Origin: a virus
Direction: 5' to 3' (one strand)
DNA length: 56,830 nucleotides
IMG/VR virus record: IMGVR_UViG_3300025327_000035
Location: 1 to 56,830 of that record
Below the pieces are notes generated by a model that was given only the letters and a program-made list of their open reading frames with translations, was not told the DNA's origin and made no database searches. Below, one piece after another: positions 1-6,793 of this stretch (within the stretch, counting starts at the first letter, position 1; each line of letters opens with the position of its first letter). The position numbers were made by a program, and so were the translations under genes.

Positions 1-141
1 TAATACGCTGGGTCTGACCGTCGGCGGCTCAGAGGTCGTGAGTATTACGTCCAGCGGCCTCAACCTGGAAGGCGTCGCGTTCAACGGGCCAGTCGTCCTG
101 TTTGGCGGCCTGGTATCCAACGCCGTTACGCTAGCGCATGG
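1..141. repeat. terminal direct repeat, left copy (circular-assembly overlap)
   Basis: Bases 1-141 match bases 56690-56830 at every position except one (T at 127, A at 56816). The reading frame of a virion gene passes intact through the join. The simplest reading is that the contig represents a circular or circularly permuted genome of about 56,689 bp and that this repeat is assembly overlap. A real short terminal repeat cannot be excluded. Confidence 0.9.
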
Positions 142-322
142 CTTGGGAGCGACGCCGACCTTCGCCTTCTGCGGCTTAAATGGCGCGGGGGCGATCAGCC
201 AGACGATCTACATCACTTCAGCGCTGAGCGATGCCACCAACATCACGGTCAAGGTCATCGCTGGCAGCAGTGGCCTGGTATCGACCGACGACGTGACCGC
301 GCAATGCGTGGCAACGAAATGA
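2..322 (+). CDS. virion protein, C-terminal part (continues from 56466 across the circle junction)
   Basis: This is the 3' part of a gene that starts at 56466. Joined across the circle it encodes about 181 residues. The joined protein has an N-terminal hydrophobic segment, then a phage virion motif (PSLSFTDDPDVGLFR, followed by a TGG-like GGSEVVSI element) often seen in fibre, neck or decoration proteins, then a beta-rich C-terminus ending in VTAQCVATK. The strand, and the tail genes that follow, point to a structural role after the capsid gene. The specific function is not recognised. An internal ATG at 38 is a possible but less likely start. Confidence 0.75.
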   Translation, partial: NTLGLTVGGSEVVSITSSGLNLEGVAFNGPVVLFGGLVSNAVTLAHGLGATPTFAFCGLNGAGAISQTIYITSALSDATNITVKVIAGSSGLVSTDDVTAQCVATK

Positions 323-323
323 G

Positions 324-839
324 ATGTTTCGCATCGCGGCTTTCTCAACGGTGACCGGGCGGGAGGCCGTGTACAAGGCGACGGGTGTTGCGCCCCGGAC
401 ATTCCCGCCGTGGACACTGAAGGACTTTCAGCGTGACTGGCTCGAAACTTTCGACGTGCTCTATTTTCACCTGCACGGCGTCGAGGGCCAGCCATTCTGG
501 TATGGTGACGGCATGATTACGGCTATGAGCGTAGCGCAAATCAAGGAATGCGGCCTCGTGGGCCAGGTCGCCTTCGTCGCCAACTGCTTCGGCGGCGGCA
601 GCAAGATGGTCGAGGCGCTGCGCGGAGTCGGCGCGGTCGTCGTCGCTGGGCCGGGAAAGAACTTCACATCGCGCCGCCGAGTGCGCGGCGCGGATCGATT
701 GGGGATGCACTTCGTCCGGGCAATCCAGGCAGGCCATTCGCCCGCAGATGCCCTGGCGGATGCTAAACAACGCATCCGGTTATGGGCAGTATTCAGTCCA
801 CTCGAGCGCGACGCGCTCGAATTCAGCATCCAGGAGTGA
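324..839 (+). CDS. caspase-fold (CHAT/C25-like) putative cysteine peptidase
   Basis: 171 residues. The core reads like a small CHAT or caspase-type domain. A hydrophobic strand ends in His51-Gly52 (DVLYFHLHG), a second strand ends in Asn87-Cys88 (QVAFVANCFGGG), followed by an ALRGVGAVVVAGP strand and a C-terminal helix (GHSPADALADAKQRIR) like the helix that closes many CHAT domains. His51 and Cys88 would be the catalytic dyad. There is no signal peptide or membrane segment. It lies between virion genes, one base after the upstream stop and 3 bases before the next start, so it is probably co-transcribed late. It could process a virion protein or act on the host; a degenerate non-catalytic fold is also possible. 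The assignment is from motif pattern only. Confidence 0.55.
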   Translation: MFRIAAFSTVTGREAVYKATGVAPRTFPPWTLKDFQRDWLETFDVLYFHLHGVEGQPFWYGDGMITAMSVAQIKECGLVGQVAFVANCFGGGSKMVEALRGVGAVVVAGPGKNFTSRRRVRGADRLGMHFVRAIQAGHSPADALADAKQRIRLWAVFSPLERDALEFSIQE

Positions 840-842
840 CAC

Positions 843-1202
843 ATGAGCAACTACATCGTGATGGATTTCGACGAAGGCGAGGTGGGCGTCACGCTTGGCG
901 CGAACTATCGCTATTTCACCGTGCCGATCGATTTGACCATCGTCTACATGACCGTCTCGCCGTCTGCGGACGATGCGGGCTGCACGGTGGATCTCAACGA
1001 CGACGGCTCAGAAGCAATCGCGGCTGTCGATTGCTCCGATCAGAATGTGCCGGGACGCTGGCGCTCGACGCACGTCGGCGGGGCGAACGACCCGGTTTTC
1101 GTGGCGGCGGGCAGCCTGCTCAGCTTCGACGCTAACGCGGCGGCAGCCGATACCCGGATCGCAGTTCAGATCTGGGCGCTGCCCGGCTCGGTCGTCGGCT
1201 AA
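843..1202 (+). CDS. small beta-rich virion protein, unknown
   Basis: 119 residues, acidic, predicted mostly beta strand, with no signal peptide or membrane segment. The start is supported by GGAG about 6 bases upstream. A central hydrophobic pattern (RYFTVPIDLTIVYMTVSP) and a final IAVQIWAL strand suggest a compact beta sandwich of the type used for head decoration or neck proteins. Its place in the neck/tail operon makes a structural role likely, but I do not recognise the family. Confidence 0.6.
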   Translation: MSNYIVMDFDEGEVGVTLGANYRYFTVPIDLTIVYMTVSPSADDAGCTVDLNDDGSEAIAAVDCSDQNVPGRWRSTHVGGANDPVFVAAGSLLSFDANAAAADTRIAVQIWALPGSVVG

Positions 1203-1232
1203 AGACAACAACGCGATAACGGAGAGATCGAG

Positions 1233-1553
1233 ATGAATAAGGATGAGCTTATCGAAATGGCGGTCGAGGACTTCCTCGAAAAGCATGAGGCCGAGTATAA
1301 AGACCCCAAAAATCCGAAGGAGTACACCCGGCCATTCGAGGGTGAGCCTGATTTCCTGGTGACGAGCTTCTCACCGCTGGACGAGCCGAAGAGTGTCACC
1401 TTCGTGCTGCGCTCAGGCCACAAGCATAGCTTCACTGCGCCAGAGAGCAAGCCGAAGTCGGTGGCTCGCGCTGCAGGCCGTGGGCGCGGGGCGGGCCGTG
1501 GGCGTGCGGCGGCCGGCGAAGAGGAAGACGAAGCGGAAACGGGCGCAGGCTGA
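1233..1553 (+). CDS. conserved-looking acidic/basic small protein, unknown
   Basis: 106 residues. The N-terminal 70 residues have a helix (MNKDELIEMAVEDFLEKHE) and a globular stretch. The C-terminus is a low-complexity Gly-Arg-Ala run followed by an acidic Glu/Asp tail. GGAG lies 11 bases before the ATG. The charged, disordered tail suggests nucleic acid or protein binding. No family is recognised; position implies a neck or packaging-related accessory protein. Confidence 0.55.
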   Translation: MNKDELIEMAVEDFLEKHEAEYKDPKNPKEYTRPFEGEPDFLVTSFSPLDEPKSVTFVLRSGHKHSFTAPESKPKSVARAAGRGRGAGRGRAAAGEEEDEAETGAG

Positions 1554-1579
1554 TCGGCGTCACACAATAAGTTATTCAG

Positions 1580-1614
1580 GCGCGGCGGAAGCGGCATTAG
1601 ACCGCCCGCCGCGC
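1580..1614 (+). other. GC-rich intergenic hairpin
   Basis: A perfect 9-bp inverted repeat, GCGCGGCGG and CCGCCGCGC, flanks a 17-base loop. No clean T-run follows directly (tcttgcgtttt), so it may be a weak terminator, an mRNA-stabilising stem or an RNA processing site between two virion genes. Confidence 0.5.
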
Positions 1615-1639
1615 TCTTGCGTTTTCAGGAGTTGGCGAA

Positions 1640-1996
1640 ATGCTAGATTCACAGAGGCTCGATTTTACCACTACGGCCGGCGGCGCGGCCAGCGGAACGA
1701 CCGTGAATCTGAATGGCAAGCTGTATGGCTTTGCACTGATCCTCGGTACGGCCACGTCGCTCGATTTGACGATCGACAACGCCGAAGGCATCACGCTATT
1801 CAGCGATACGGGCCTGAATGCTGATGCGCCGCACCTCCCGCGTTTCGCGGTTGAAACCAACCTGGGCGCGGCCATCGTCTACGGTGCAGGCAATCCCGTA
1901 TCTGAGCCTGTACCCGTCGTCGGGCCGCTCACGCTAACGATCGCCAACGGCGGCGTTACAAAGACGGCCAGCGTGATTCTGTACATCGAACGGTGA
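1640..1996 (+). CDS. beta-rich virion protein, unknown
   Basis: 118 residues of alternating hydrophobic and polar strands (VNLNGKLYGFALILG, LTLTIANGG, SVILYIER) typical of a small beta-sandwich virion protein. AGGAG lies 10 bases upstream of the ATG. It precedes the head-tail adaptor gene, so a neck or decoration role is reasonable. No family recognised. Confidence 0.6.
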   Translation: MLDSQRLDFTTTAGGAASGTTVNLNGKLYGFALILGTATSLDLTIDNAEGITLFSDTGLNADAPHLPRFAVETNLGAAIVYGAGNPVSEPVPVVGPLTLTIANGGVTKTASVILYIER

Positions 1997-2005
1997 ATCT
2001 CGGGC

Positions 2006-3214
2006 ATGGCAACGCGCATTCTCCAGACGACTTTCGTCACCAAGCAGGACGCGATCCTGGCCGGCATCGACACGCGACAGATTACCGCCGCCGATAAGGT
2101 GCGCTCTCTGGATTCGGCGTTGGCGCGTTACAGCCGCGACAAGCCGCGTGTCGTGGCGGTGGATTTCGCCGGCACCGACGCTGCCTATTACGTTCTCTAC
2201 GGCCTGACGACCGAGATCCTCAACTCCACGCGCGACGCCAGCATCGACCTGACCTCCAGTGGCGCCGATCAACAGTTGGCTGTGTCGTTCACGCTGCCGC
2301 GTCGGATGCAGATTCACGCCGTCCGCTTCTTGCTGCGGCGAACGGGCAGCCTGGCAGGGACGCTGGCCTGCGAGATCCGCCTGCCTTCGGGCAGCCTGCC
2401 CTCAGCGCTGGCTGCGCAGACCTCTACTGCGCTGACTTCTGCCTCGGCGCTGCCGCTCGGATTTGAATCGGGCAAGACTGAGTTCCGCTTCGACACGCCA
2501 TTGGCGCTGGACGCGGGCACGTACTATGCGGCGCTCGTGCCATCCGGCTATGCCTACGTCAACGGCACAACCGAGATCGTCCTCGGTGTCGATCAATCGA
2601 GCGTGACGAACACGGTCTTCACCTATGGCGGCGCGGTCTGGACGGCCTACGGCACGGACTCGGCCGGCGTGATCGAGGTCGTCGCCTCGCTGCCCGATTG
2701 GGATTACGAGTTCTCAGACATCAAAGGCGCGGACATCCCGGCGCCGACGATCACCGAGAACGAGATACCGCAGCCACTGGAGGACGAGGATTTCGCGTTG
2801 TCGCGCGTTGGGGAGACGCAATACCTCTACCTGCCGAATCACAGCCCGGCATCGACCGACATGGTTCGCCTGCACTACTCGGGCCGCTACCTGTTTAACG
2901 GCTCGCCGCTGGCGGCAGACATCCCGGCGGCGCACTTCGAGGCAGTGTGCACGCTAGGGGTGTACTTCGTTTGTACATGGCTTGCGGCGAAGTATTCTCA
3001 AAATGTAGACAGTGGCTTGTCCGCTGATATTGTAGACCGGCGCAATCAAAGTGACGTGATGGCAAGCAGGGCCAAAGAATTCTTGAGCCAATACGAGGCC
3101 CTACTTGGAAGAGGAGAGGGGGCAACTATTGTCCCTGCCATGAAATTCGGGGATTTAGATCGGGGCACGTACTCGAACCGGGATTTCATTTATCACAACA
3201 GGCGAAGGCGATAG
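2006..3214 (+). CDS. head-tail adaptor (connector) protein with an inserted beta domain
   Basis: 402 residues. Residues 1-65 (DSALARYSRDKPRVVAVDF) and roughly 230-402 resemble the two halves of a common phage adaptor. The second half has an acidic EFSDIKG segment, LSRVGETQYLYLP, DMVRLHYSG, and a final helix pair ending in DIVDRRNQSDVMASRAKEF and FLSQYEALLG. Between them, about residues 70-225 form a jelly-roll-like insert containing FRFDTPLALDAGTYYAAL, which resembles carbohydrate-binding or jelly-roll folds. The C-terminal 60 codons are richer in A and T than the rest. The protein likely joins portal to tail; the insert may be exposed at the neck. Confidence 0.65.
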   Translation: MATRILQTTFVTKQDAILAGIDTRQITAADKVRSLDSALARYSRDKPRVVAVDFAGTDAAYYVLYGLTTEILNSTRDASIDLTSSGADQQLAVSFTLPRRMQIHAVRFLLRRTGSLAGTLACEIRLPSGSLPSALAAQTSTALTSASALPLGFESGKTEFRFDTPLALDAGTYYAALVPSGYAYVNGTTEIVLGVDQSSVTNTVFTYGGAVWTAYGTDSAGVIEVVASLPDWDYEFSDIKGADIPAPTITENEIPQPLEDEDFALSRVGETQYLYLPNHSPASTDMVRLHYSGRYLFNGSPLAADIPAAHFEAVCTLGVYFVCTWLAAKYSQNVDSGLSADIVDRRNQSDVMASRAKEFLSQYEALLGRGEGATIVPAMKFGDLDRGTYSNRDFIYHNRRRR

Positions 3215-3216
3215 GC

Positions 3217-3819
3217 ATGCCCACTCCCCCTCTTAGCCTTGAAATCGACACCTCGCAGATCGACAGCTTCGTCCAGCGCTTTCCGGTCTCCGGGCCGCGC
3301 ATCGCGGAGCGGGAGCTGCGCATCGGCTTGGATGACGCGCTCGGCTACACGGCGTCGCAGGTGGTGGACTTCACGCCGGTCAACACGGGCGTTCTGCGCG
3401 AGAGCGTCTACGACGAGATCGCCGGCATCAAGGTCGATGTCCTGGGCGGCACCGATCTGGAGGGCATCGTCTCCAGCAGTGACTACGAGCCGAAGGTGAA
3501 TGCGGTCGAGTTCGGGCGCAAGCCGGGCAAAATGCCACCGGTCGAGGCCATCGCGCTATGGGTGAGGCGCAAGGGACTGGCGGGCACGTACAGGGTCAAG
3601 ACAGGCAAGTCTGGCCGGCATGCGCGCATTGGCGGCCGCGAGAAGCAGCGCAAGGAAGACCTGAGCCTGGCCTGGGCGATCGCGATCCGCATCTCGCGGT
3701 TCGGCACGAAGGGCGCGTTCATGTTCGAGAAGGGCCTCGCGGCATCGGAAGCCTACATCGTCAAGGCGATGGATGCCGCGATCAACCGCATTCTAGCGGC
3801 GTGGTCGGGGATCAGGTGA
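3217..3819 (+). CDS. HK97 gp10-like head-tail joining protein
   Basis: 200 residues. Typical features of this family are an N-terminal helical region, the PVNTGVLRESV motif, a VEFGRKPGKMPPVEAIALWVRRKG segment (Gly-Pro-Pro turn followed by an amphipathic helix with Trp), and a C-terminal helix. The protein would act at the neck during joining of head and tail. It starts 3 bases after the adaptor gene stop and is followed 4 bases later by the tail terminator-like gene, the standard siphophage order. Confidence 0.8.
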   Translation: MPTPPLSLEIDTSQIDSFVQRFPVSGPRIAERELRIGLDDALGYTASQVVDFTPVNTGVLRESVYDEIAGIKVDVLGGTDLEGIVSSSDYEPKVNAVEFGRKPGKMPPVEAIALWVRRKGLAGTYRVKTGKSGRHARIGGREKQRKEDLSLAWAIAIRISRFGTKGAFMFEKGLAASEAYIVKAMDAAINRILAAWSGIR

Positions 3820-3822
3820 CGG

Positions 3823-4563
3823 ATGACCGTCTCTATCGACCCGGAATATGAGACATTCGAGCAGGTCGCGGCGCAAATCCGCACGGCGCTAGGGACAGGC
3901 GTCAAAGTCTTTGAGTCCGTCCCGTTCCTGCCGAACGCGGCGGACTTCGACAAGATCGCGTTGGCGACATTCGAGTCCGCGAGGATGGCCTACTTCTGGG
4001 TCGTGTTCGTGGATGGCGTCGATCCAGAACAGATCGCGACGATGCACCAGCGTGAGCGCATCCTGGCGACGATCTACGGCTACATGAGCCGGAGTGACAA
4101 GCCGGGCGAGCCGGATGCCAGCGACGCGAGCGTGTCCGTGCCGTTCGCATCTGGCACGGCGACGGGCGGCTCGACGACGACGCTCACAGATTCGGGCGCG
4201 GCGTTCACGGTGGACGAGTTCGCCAACAGCCATGAGCTGTGGGTGACCTACGCGGACGGCACGATTGACCACCGACGCATCCAGAGCAACACGGCGACGC
4301 AGTTGACTATGCGTCAGGCGTTCGGCACGGCCATTAGTGCCGGCGTCACTTATGAGGTATGGCTGCGACCAACCGAGTGGATCATGCGCGAGCAGGCGCG
4401 CAAAGTGCTGGACGCACTCACTACGAATCGCAGCGGCGGTGGAGCCTGGTCAGGCAACCTGCCAAATTACCGCATCGAGGCAATCACGCTATACGAGCGC
4501 GGCATGTGGCGCGTGTCTTTCTCGCAAACGAAAGACACGTCGAAGGGAAAGAGCTATGTCTAA
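3823..4563 (+). CDS. tail terminator-like protein with an inserted beta domain
   Basis: 246 residues. N-terminal helices (ETFEQVAAQIRTALG) and an FWVVFVDGVD strand, together with a C-terminal segment (LPNYRIEAITLYERGMWRVSFSQT), resemble a tail terminator that caps the tail tube. Residues about 105-180 contain a Gly/Thr-rich beta segment (TLTDSGAAF to TYEVWLRP) that looks like an added domain, as the same kind of motif recurs in other phage virion proteins. Position between the gp10-like and tail tube genes supports the call. Length is greater than the usual 120-150 residues because of the insert. Confidence 0.55.
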   Translation: MTVSIDPEYETFEQVAAQIRTALGTGVKVFESVPFLPNAADFDKIALATFESARMAYFWVVFVDGVDPEQIATMHQRERILATIYGYMSRSDKPGEPDASDASVSVPFASGTATGGSTTTLTDSGAAFTVDEFANSHELWVTYADGTIDHRRIQSNTATQLTMRQAFGTAISAGVTYEVWLRPTEWIMREQARKVLDALTTNRSGGGAWSGNLPNYRIEAITLYERGMWRVSFSQTKDTSKGKSYV

Positions 4564-4828
4564 AGCAACCCTATATTTCCCCGGCATCGAGACCGGGCAG
4601 GTCTCCGTCGGCTATTCCACAGTCGACGTCGTGGATCACATCGCGGAGATAGATGAGGCTGAGGCAGCGGTCATTGCCTACTGGCAGCAGACGGCCAGCG
4701 CCACGATCGTGTCAACTGCGCAGCCGACTGCCGCCATTGATCCCGGCATTAACCCGTTCGACCCCGCGAGGCGGAGCGTAGGCAGCGATCCGGACGAAGA
4801 TGAACTTTCCATAGGAGCATCGAAATGA
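4556..4828 (+). CDS. small tail-operon protein, unknown
   Basis: 90 residues, acidic. The ATG at 4556 is inside the stop region of the tail terminator gene (8-base overlap), with GAAGGGAAAGAG upstream, so it is probably translationally coupled. The C-terminus is Pro/Asp-rich and probably disordered. It precedes the tail tube gene with a 4-base ATGA overlap. Function unknown. Confidence 0.6.
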   Translation: MSKATLYFPGIETGQVSVGYSTVDVVDHIAEIDEAEAAVIAYWQQTASATIVSTAQPTAAIDPGINPFDPARRSVGSDPDEDELSIGASK

Positions 4829-6156
4829 CAGAGCAAGCAACCTGGCTCAGATGGCTGCGCATGGGACGCGAGAACGTCGCGTGGGGTACAGCCCCGGCCA
4901 ACGAGCTTGAATACAACATGAGTGGCGGGCTGTGGTATTCGTTCATCACCGCCTCGCAACTCGGCGCGCTCAAGCGCATTGAGGCAAAGCACCGCACCAA
5001 AGGCGCGACCGGGCAGCGCAGCCTCGACCAGCACCTGCCGGTAAGTGGCGCGCGCCGCAGCGAGGGCAGCCTCGACATTCCGTTCGTGTCCGACGTGGGC
5101 GGGCTGCTGCTGCGCACTGCGCTGGGCGCGGACTCGGCGGCGGACACGGACGATGTGATTCTGCTCACGGCGGGAGCCATCAACGAGACCCCTGAGACGT
5201 TCCTGGCTGCCGGCTTCGACAACCCCATCACGGCGAATCGCTACCCATACATCGAATGCGTCGTCACGGCGGCCGCGGCCTCGACGTTCATCGCTGGAAC
5301 CGTGGTGCTGACCGGCACCGACCCGGACGACCGGGCCATCACAGAGACGATCGTCACGCCGGCACTGGCCGCAACCGAGTCCTATACGGTTTACAGCAAA
5401 CTTTCGTACAAGACCTTGACCAGCATCGTCATCACCGGCTGGTCGAGCGGTACCGGCACACTCGTCGCAACGGCAATCCAGTACACGACGCACACGATCA
5501 CCTGCGCGGATACGAACGGCTCGCTCGCCATCGACGAGCACGGCGATCCGGCGGCGGCCAGCGGCAACATCTGGCGCTATACCGGCCTGGTCATCCCGCA
5601 ACTGAACCTGGCGTTTGCGGCAACCGAGGAAGAGGGCCTATTCGTCATCACGCCGACGCTGGCCGGCAAGTTCCCGACTGCAATCGCGGACCCAACCTAC
5701 CGCCTGCCCCCGCTCACGCCCTGGCCTTCGTGGATATGCTCGGTCACACGCGGCGGATCTGCCTACGCCAAGATTCAGGCAGCGAATTTCCAGATCAACA
5801 CAGGCACGCGCCTGCGCCGGGCGGCAACCGGCTCGCAGGACCCGGCCGGCAAGGTGGACGGCGGGCGAACGGTGCAGATCAGCGGAAGACTCTGGTTCGA
5901 CGACGAGACAGAATACGACGACTGGGTGAATAACGCGCTGGCAAATTACGAATTCACGTTTACCAGCCCGTATGCCGTTACATCTGCAATCAAGCAGAAC
6001 TTGTTACTGGAATGCACGGAATTCGTGTGGCTCACATACGACCCGGTCGAGGACGACGGCTTGATAGTCGCAGACTTCACCGCTTATAACAAAGCCCACG
6101 CCAGCGACAACGTGATTAAGGCTACGCTGATCAACACGAAGAACGGAGCGTACTGA
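4825..6156 (+). CDS. major tail (tube) protein
   Basis: 443 residues. It has features of large phage tail tube proteins: an N-terminal strand region, SLDIPFVSDVGGLLLRTALG, a central Ig-like or beta insert of about 100 residues (VVTAAAASTFIAGTVV to TITCADTNG), then a repeated core (QISGRLWFDDETEYDDW, YEFTFTSPYAV, LIVADFTAY). The ATG overlaps the previous stop (ATGA). Followed directly by the tail chaperone pair, as expected. The central insert probably decorates the outside of the tail. Confidence 0.75.
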   Translation: MTEQATWLRWLRMGRENVAWGTAPANELEYNMSGGLWYSFITASQLGALKRIEAKHRTKGATGQRSLDQHLPVSGARRSEGSLDIPFVSDVGGLLLRTALGADSAADTDDVILLTAGAINETPETFLAAGFDNPITANRYPYIECVVTAAAASTFIAGTVVLTGTDPDDRAITETIVTPALAATESYTVYSKLSYKTLTSIVITGWSSGTGTLVATAIQYTTHTITCADTNGSLAIDEHGDPAAASGNIWRYTGLVIPQLNLAFAATEEEGLFVITPTLAGKFPTAIADPTYRLPPLTPWPSWICSVTRGGSAYAKIQAANFQINTGTRLRRAATGSQDPAGKVDGGRTVQISGRLWFDDETEYDDWVNNALANYEFTFTSPYAVTSAIKQNLLLECTEFVWLTYDPVEDDGLIVADFTAYNKAHASDNVIKATLINTKNGAY

Positions 6157-6629
6157 TGGAGCCATTCAAGCAGCGGATTCGCATCGAACTGAGCAAGCTC
6201 AATCCGCAATACCCGGCCGGTCACACCTGGACGTTCTGGTCCTCGCCGACGATGAAGACCTTCCTCGCGCTGTTCGGCCCGGCTAACTACCTGCGTCTGA
6301 AAGAAGCGGATCAGCCGATGGACGAAGAGACCTACCGCGAAGCGGAAGACGCCTATTTCGCCGCCATCAGCGAATGCATCCTCGACACCGGCGAATCGAC
6401 CGACCTGGCCGGCCAGCCGCTCGATTTATCCACGCCCGAAAAGGCGCGCGCCGCGTTCGCCTCGGACGCTATCGACGTAGAGTTGCTCGGCGGCATCATC
6501 ACCGACTACACGAACTACCTGACCGAGCGTTACGGGAGCCTGCTAAAAAAAGCCGCAGCCTGGTCGGGAAGTACCGTTGGCAGCTCAGGCAACGGGCAGA
6601 CGGCTATCACGTCCCCGACGCCATCCTGA
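6156..6629 (+). CDS. tail assembly chaperone, zero-frame product (gpG-like)
   Basis: 157 residues, mostly helical and acidic, located between tail tube and tape measure genes, where phage lambda G sits. The start overlaps the tube gene stop (tgATGg). The codon pair AAA AAA at 6546-6551 sits in a canonical slippery heptamer, so some ribosomes should shift before reaching the stop at 6629. The last 25 residues (Ser/Gly/Thr-rich) are unlike the rest, as is usual for the sequence downstream of such a slip site. Confidence 0.75.
   Translation: MEPFKQRIRIELSKLNPQYPAGHTWTFWSSPTMKTFLALFGPANYLRLKEADQPMDEETYREAEDAYFAAISECILDTGESTDLAGQPLDLSTPEKARAAFASDAIDVELLGGIITDYTNYLTERYGSLLKKAAAWSGSTVGSSGNGQTAITSPTPS
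6545..6551 (+). promoter_or_regulatory. -1 ribosomal frameshift site A AAA AAA
   Basis: In the zero frame the bases read A AAA AAA followed by G, a canonical slippery heptamer. The -1 frame stays open from before the site to a stop at 6793. A possible stimulatory stem (CCGTTG 6574-6579 with CAACGG 6590-6595) starts 22 bases downstream, which is a little further than ideal. Confidence 0.75.
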
Positions 6630-6793
6630 GCAACGCCGAGGAGCGTCTCCCGTCCAGTTTTCATTCGGCCTCCCTCGCACGGCGATACAACATGGCGATC
6701 GGCGCCACCCTGACGCATTGGGATATAGAGCAGATGGGGCTGCTGGAGCGGGCCGAAATCATCCTCATCTCTGAGAATACGGACATCTTCTAG
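6551..6793 (+). CDS. tail assembly chaperone frameshift extension (gpT-like part of gpGT)
   Basis: A -1 shift at 6545-6551 adds 80 residues to the first 132 residues of the upstream gene, giving about 212 residues. The added part is globular (PDAILSNAEERLPSSFHSA, LTHWDIEQMGLLERAEIIL) and resembles the second half of many siphophage chaperones that wrap the tape measure protein. The stop at 6791-6793 shares its last base with the GTG start of the tape measure gene. The ORF has no good independent start after the slip. Confidence 0.7.
   Translation, partial: SRSLVGKYRWQLRQRADGYHVPDAILSNAEERLPSSFHSASLARRYNMAIGATLTHWDIEQMGLLERAEIILISENTDIF

Noticed and set aside
4678-5601. 307-residue - strand ORF opposite the tail tube gene
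   Set aside because: Arg/Asp/Gly-rich antisense frame without motifs; the tail tube frame fits gene order and overlaps.
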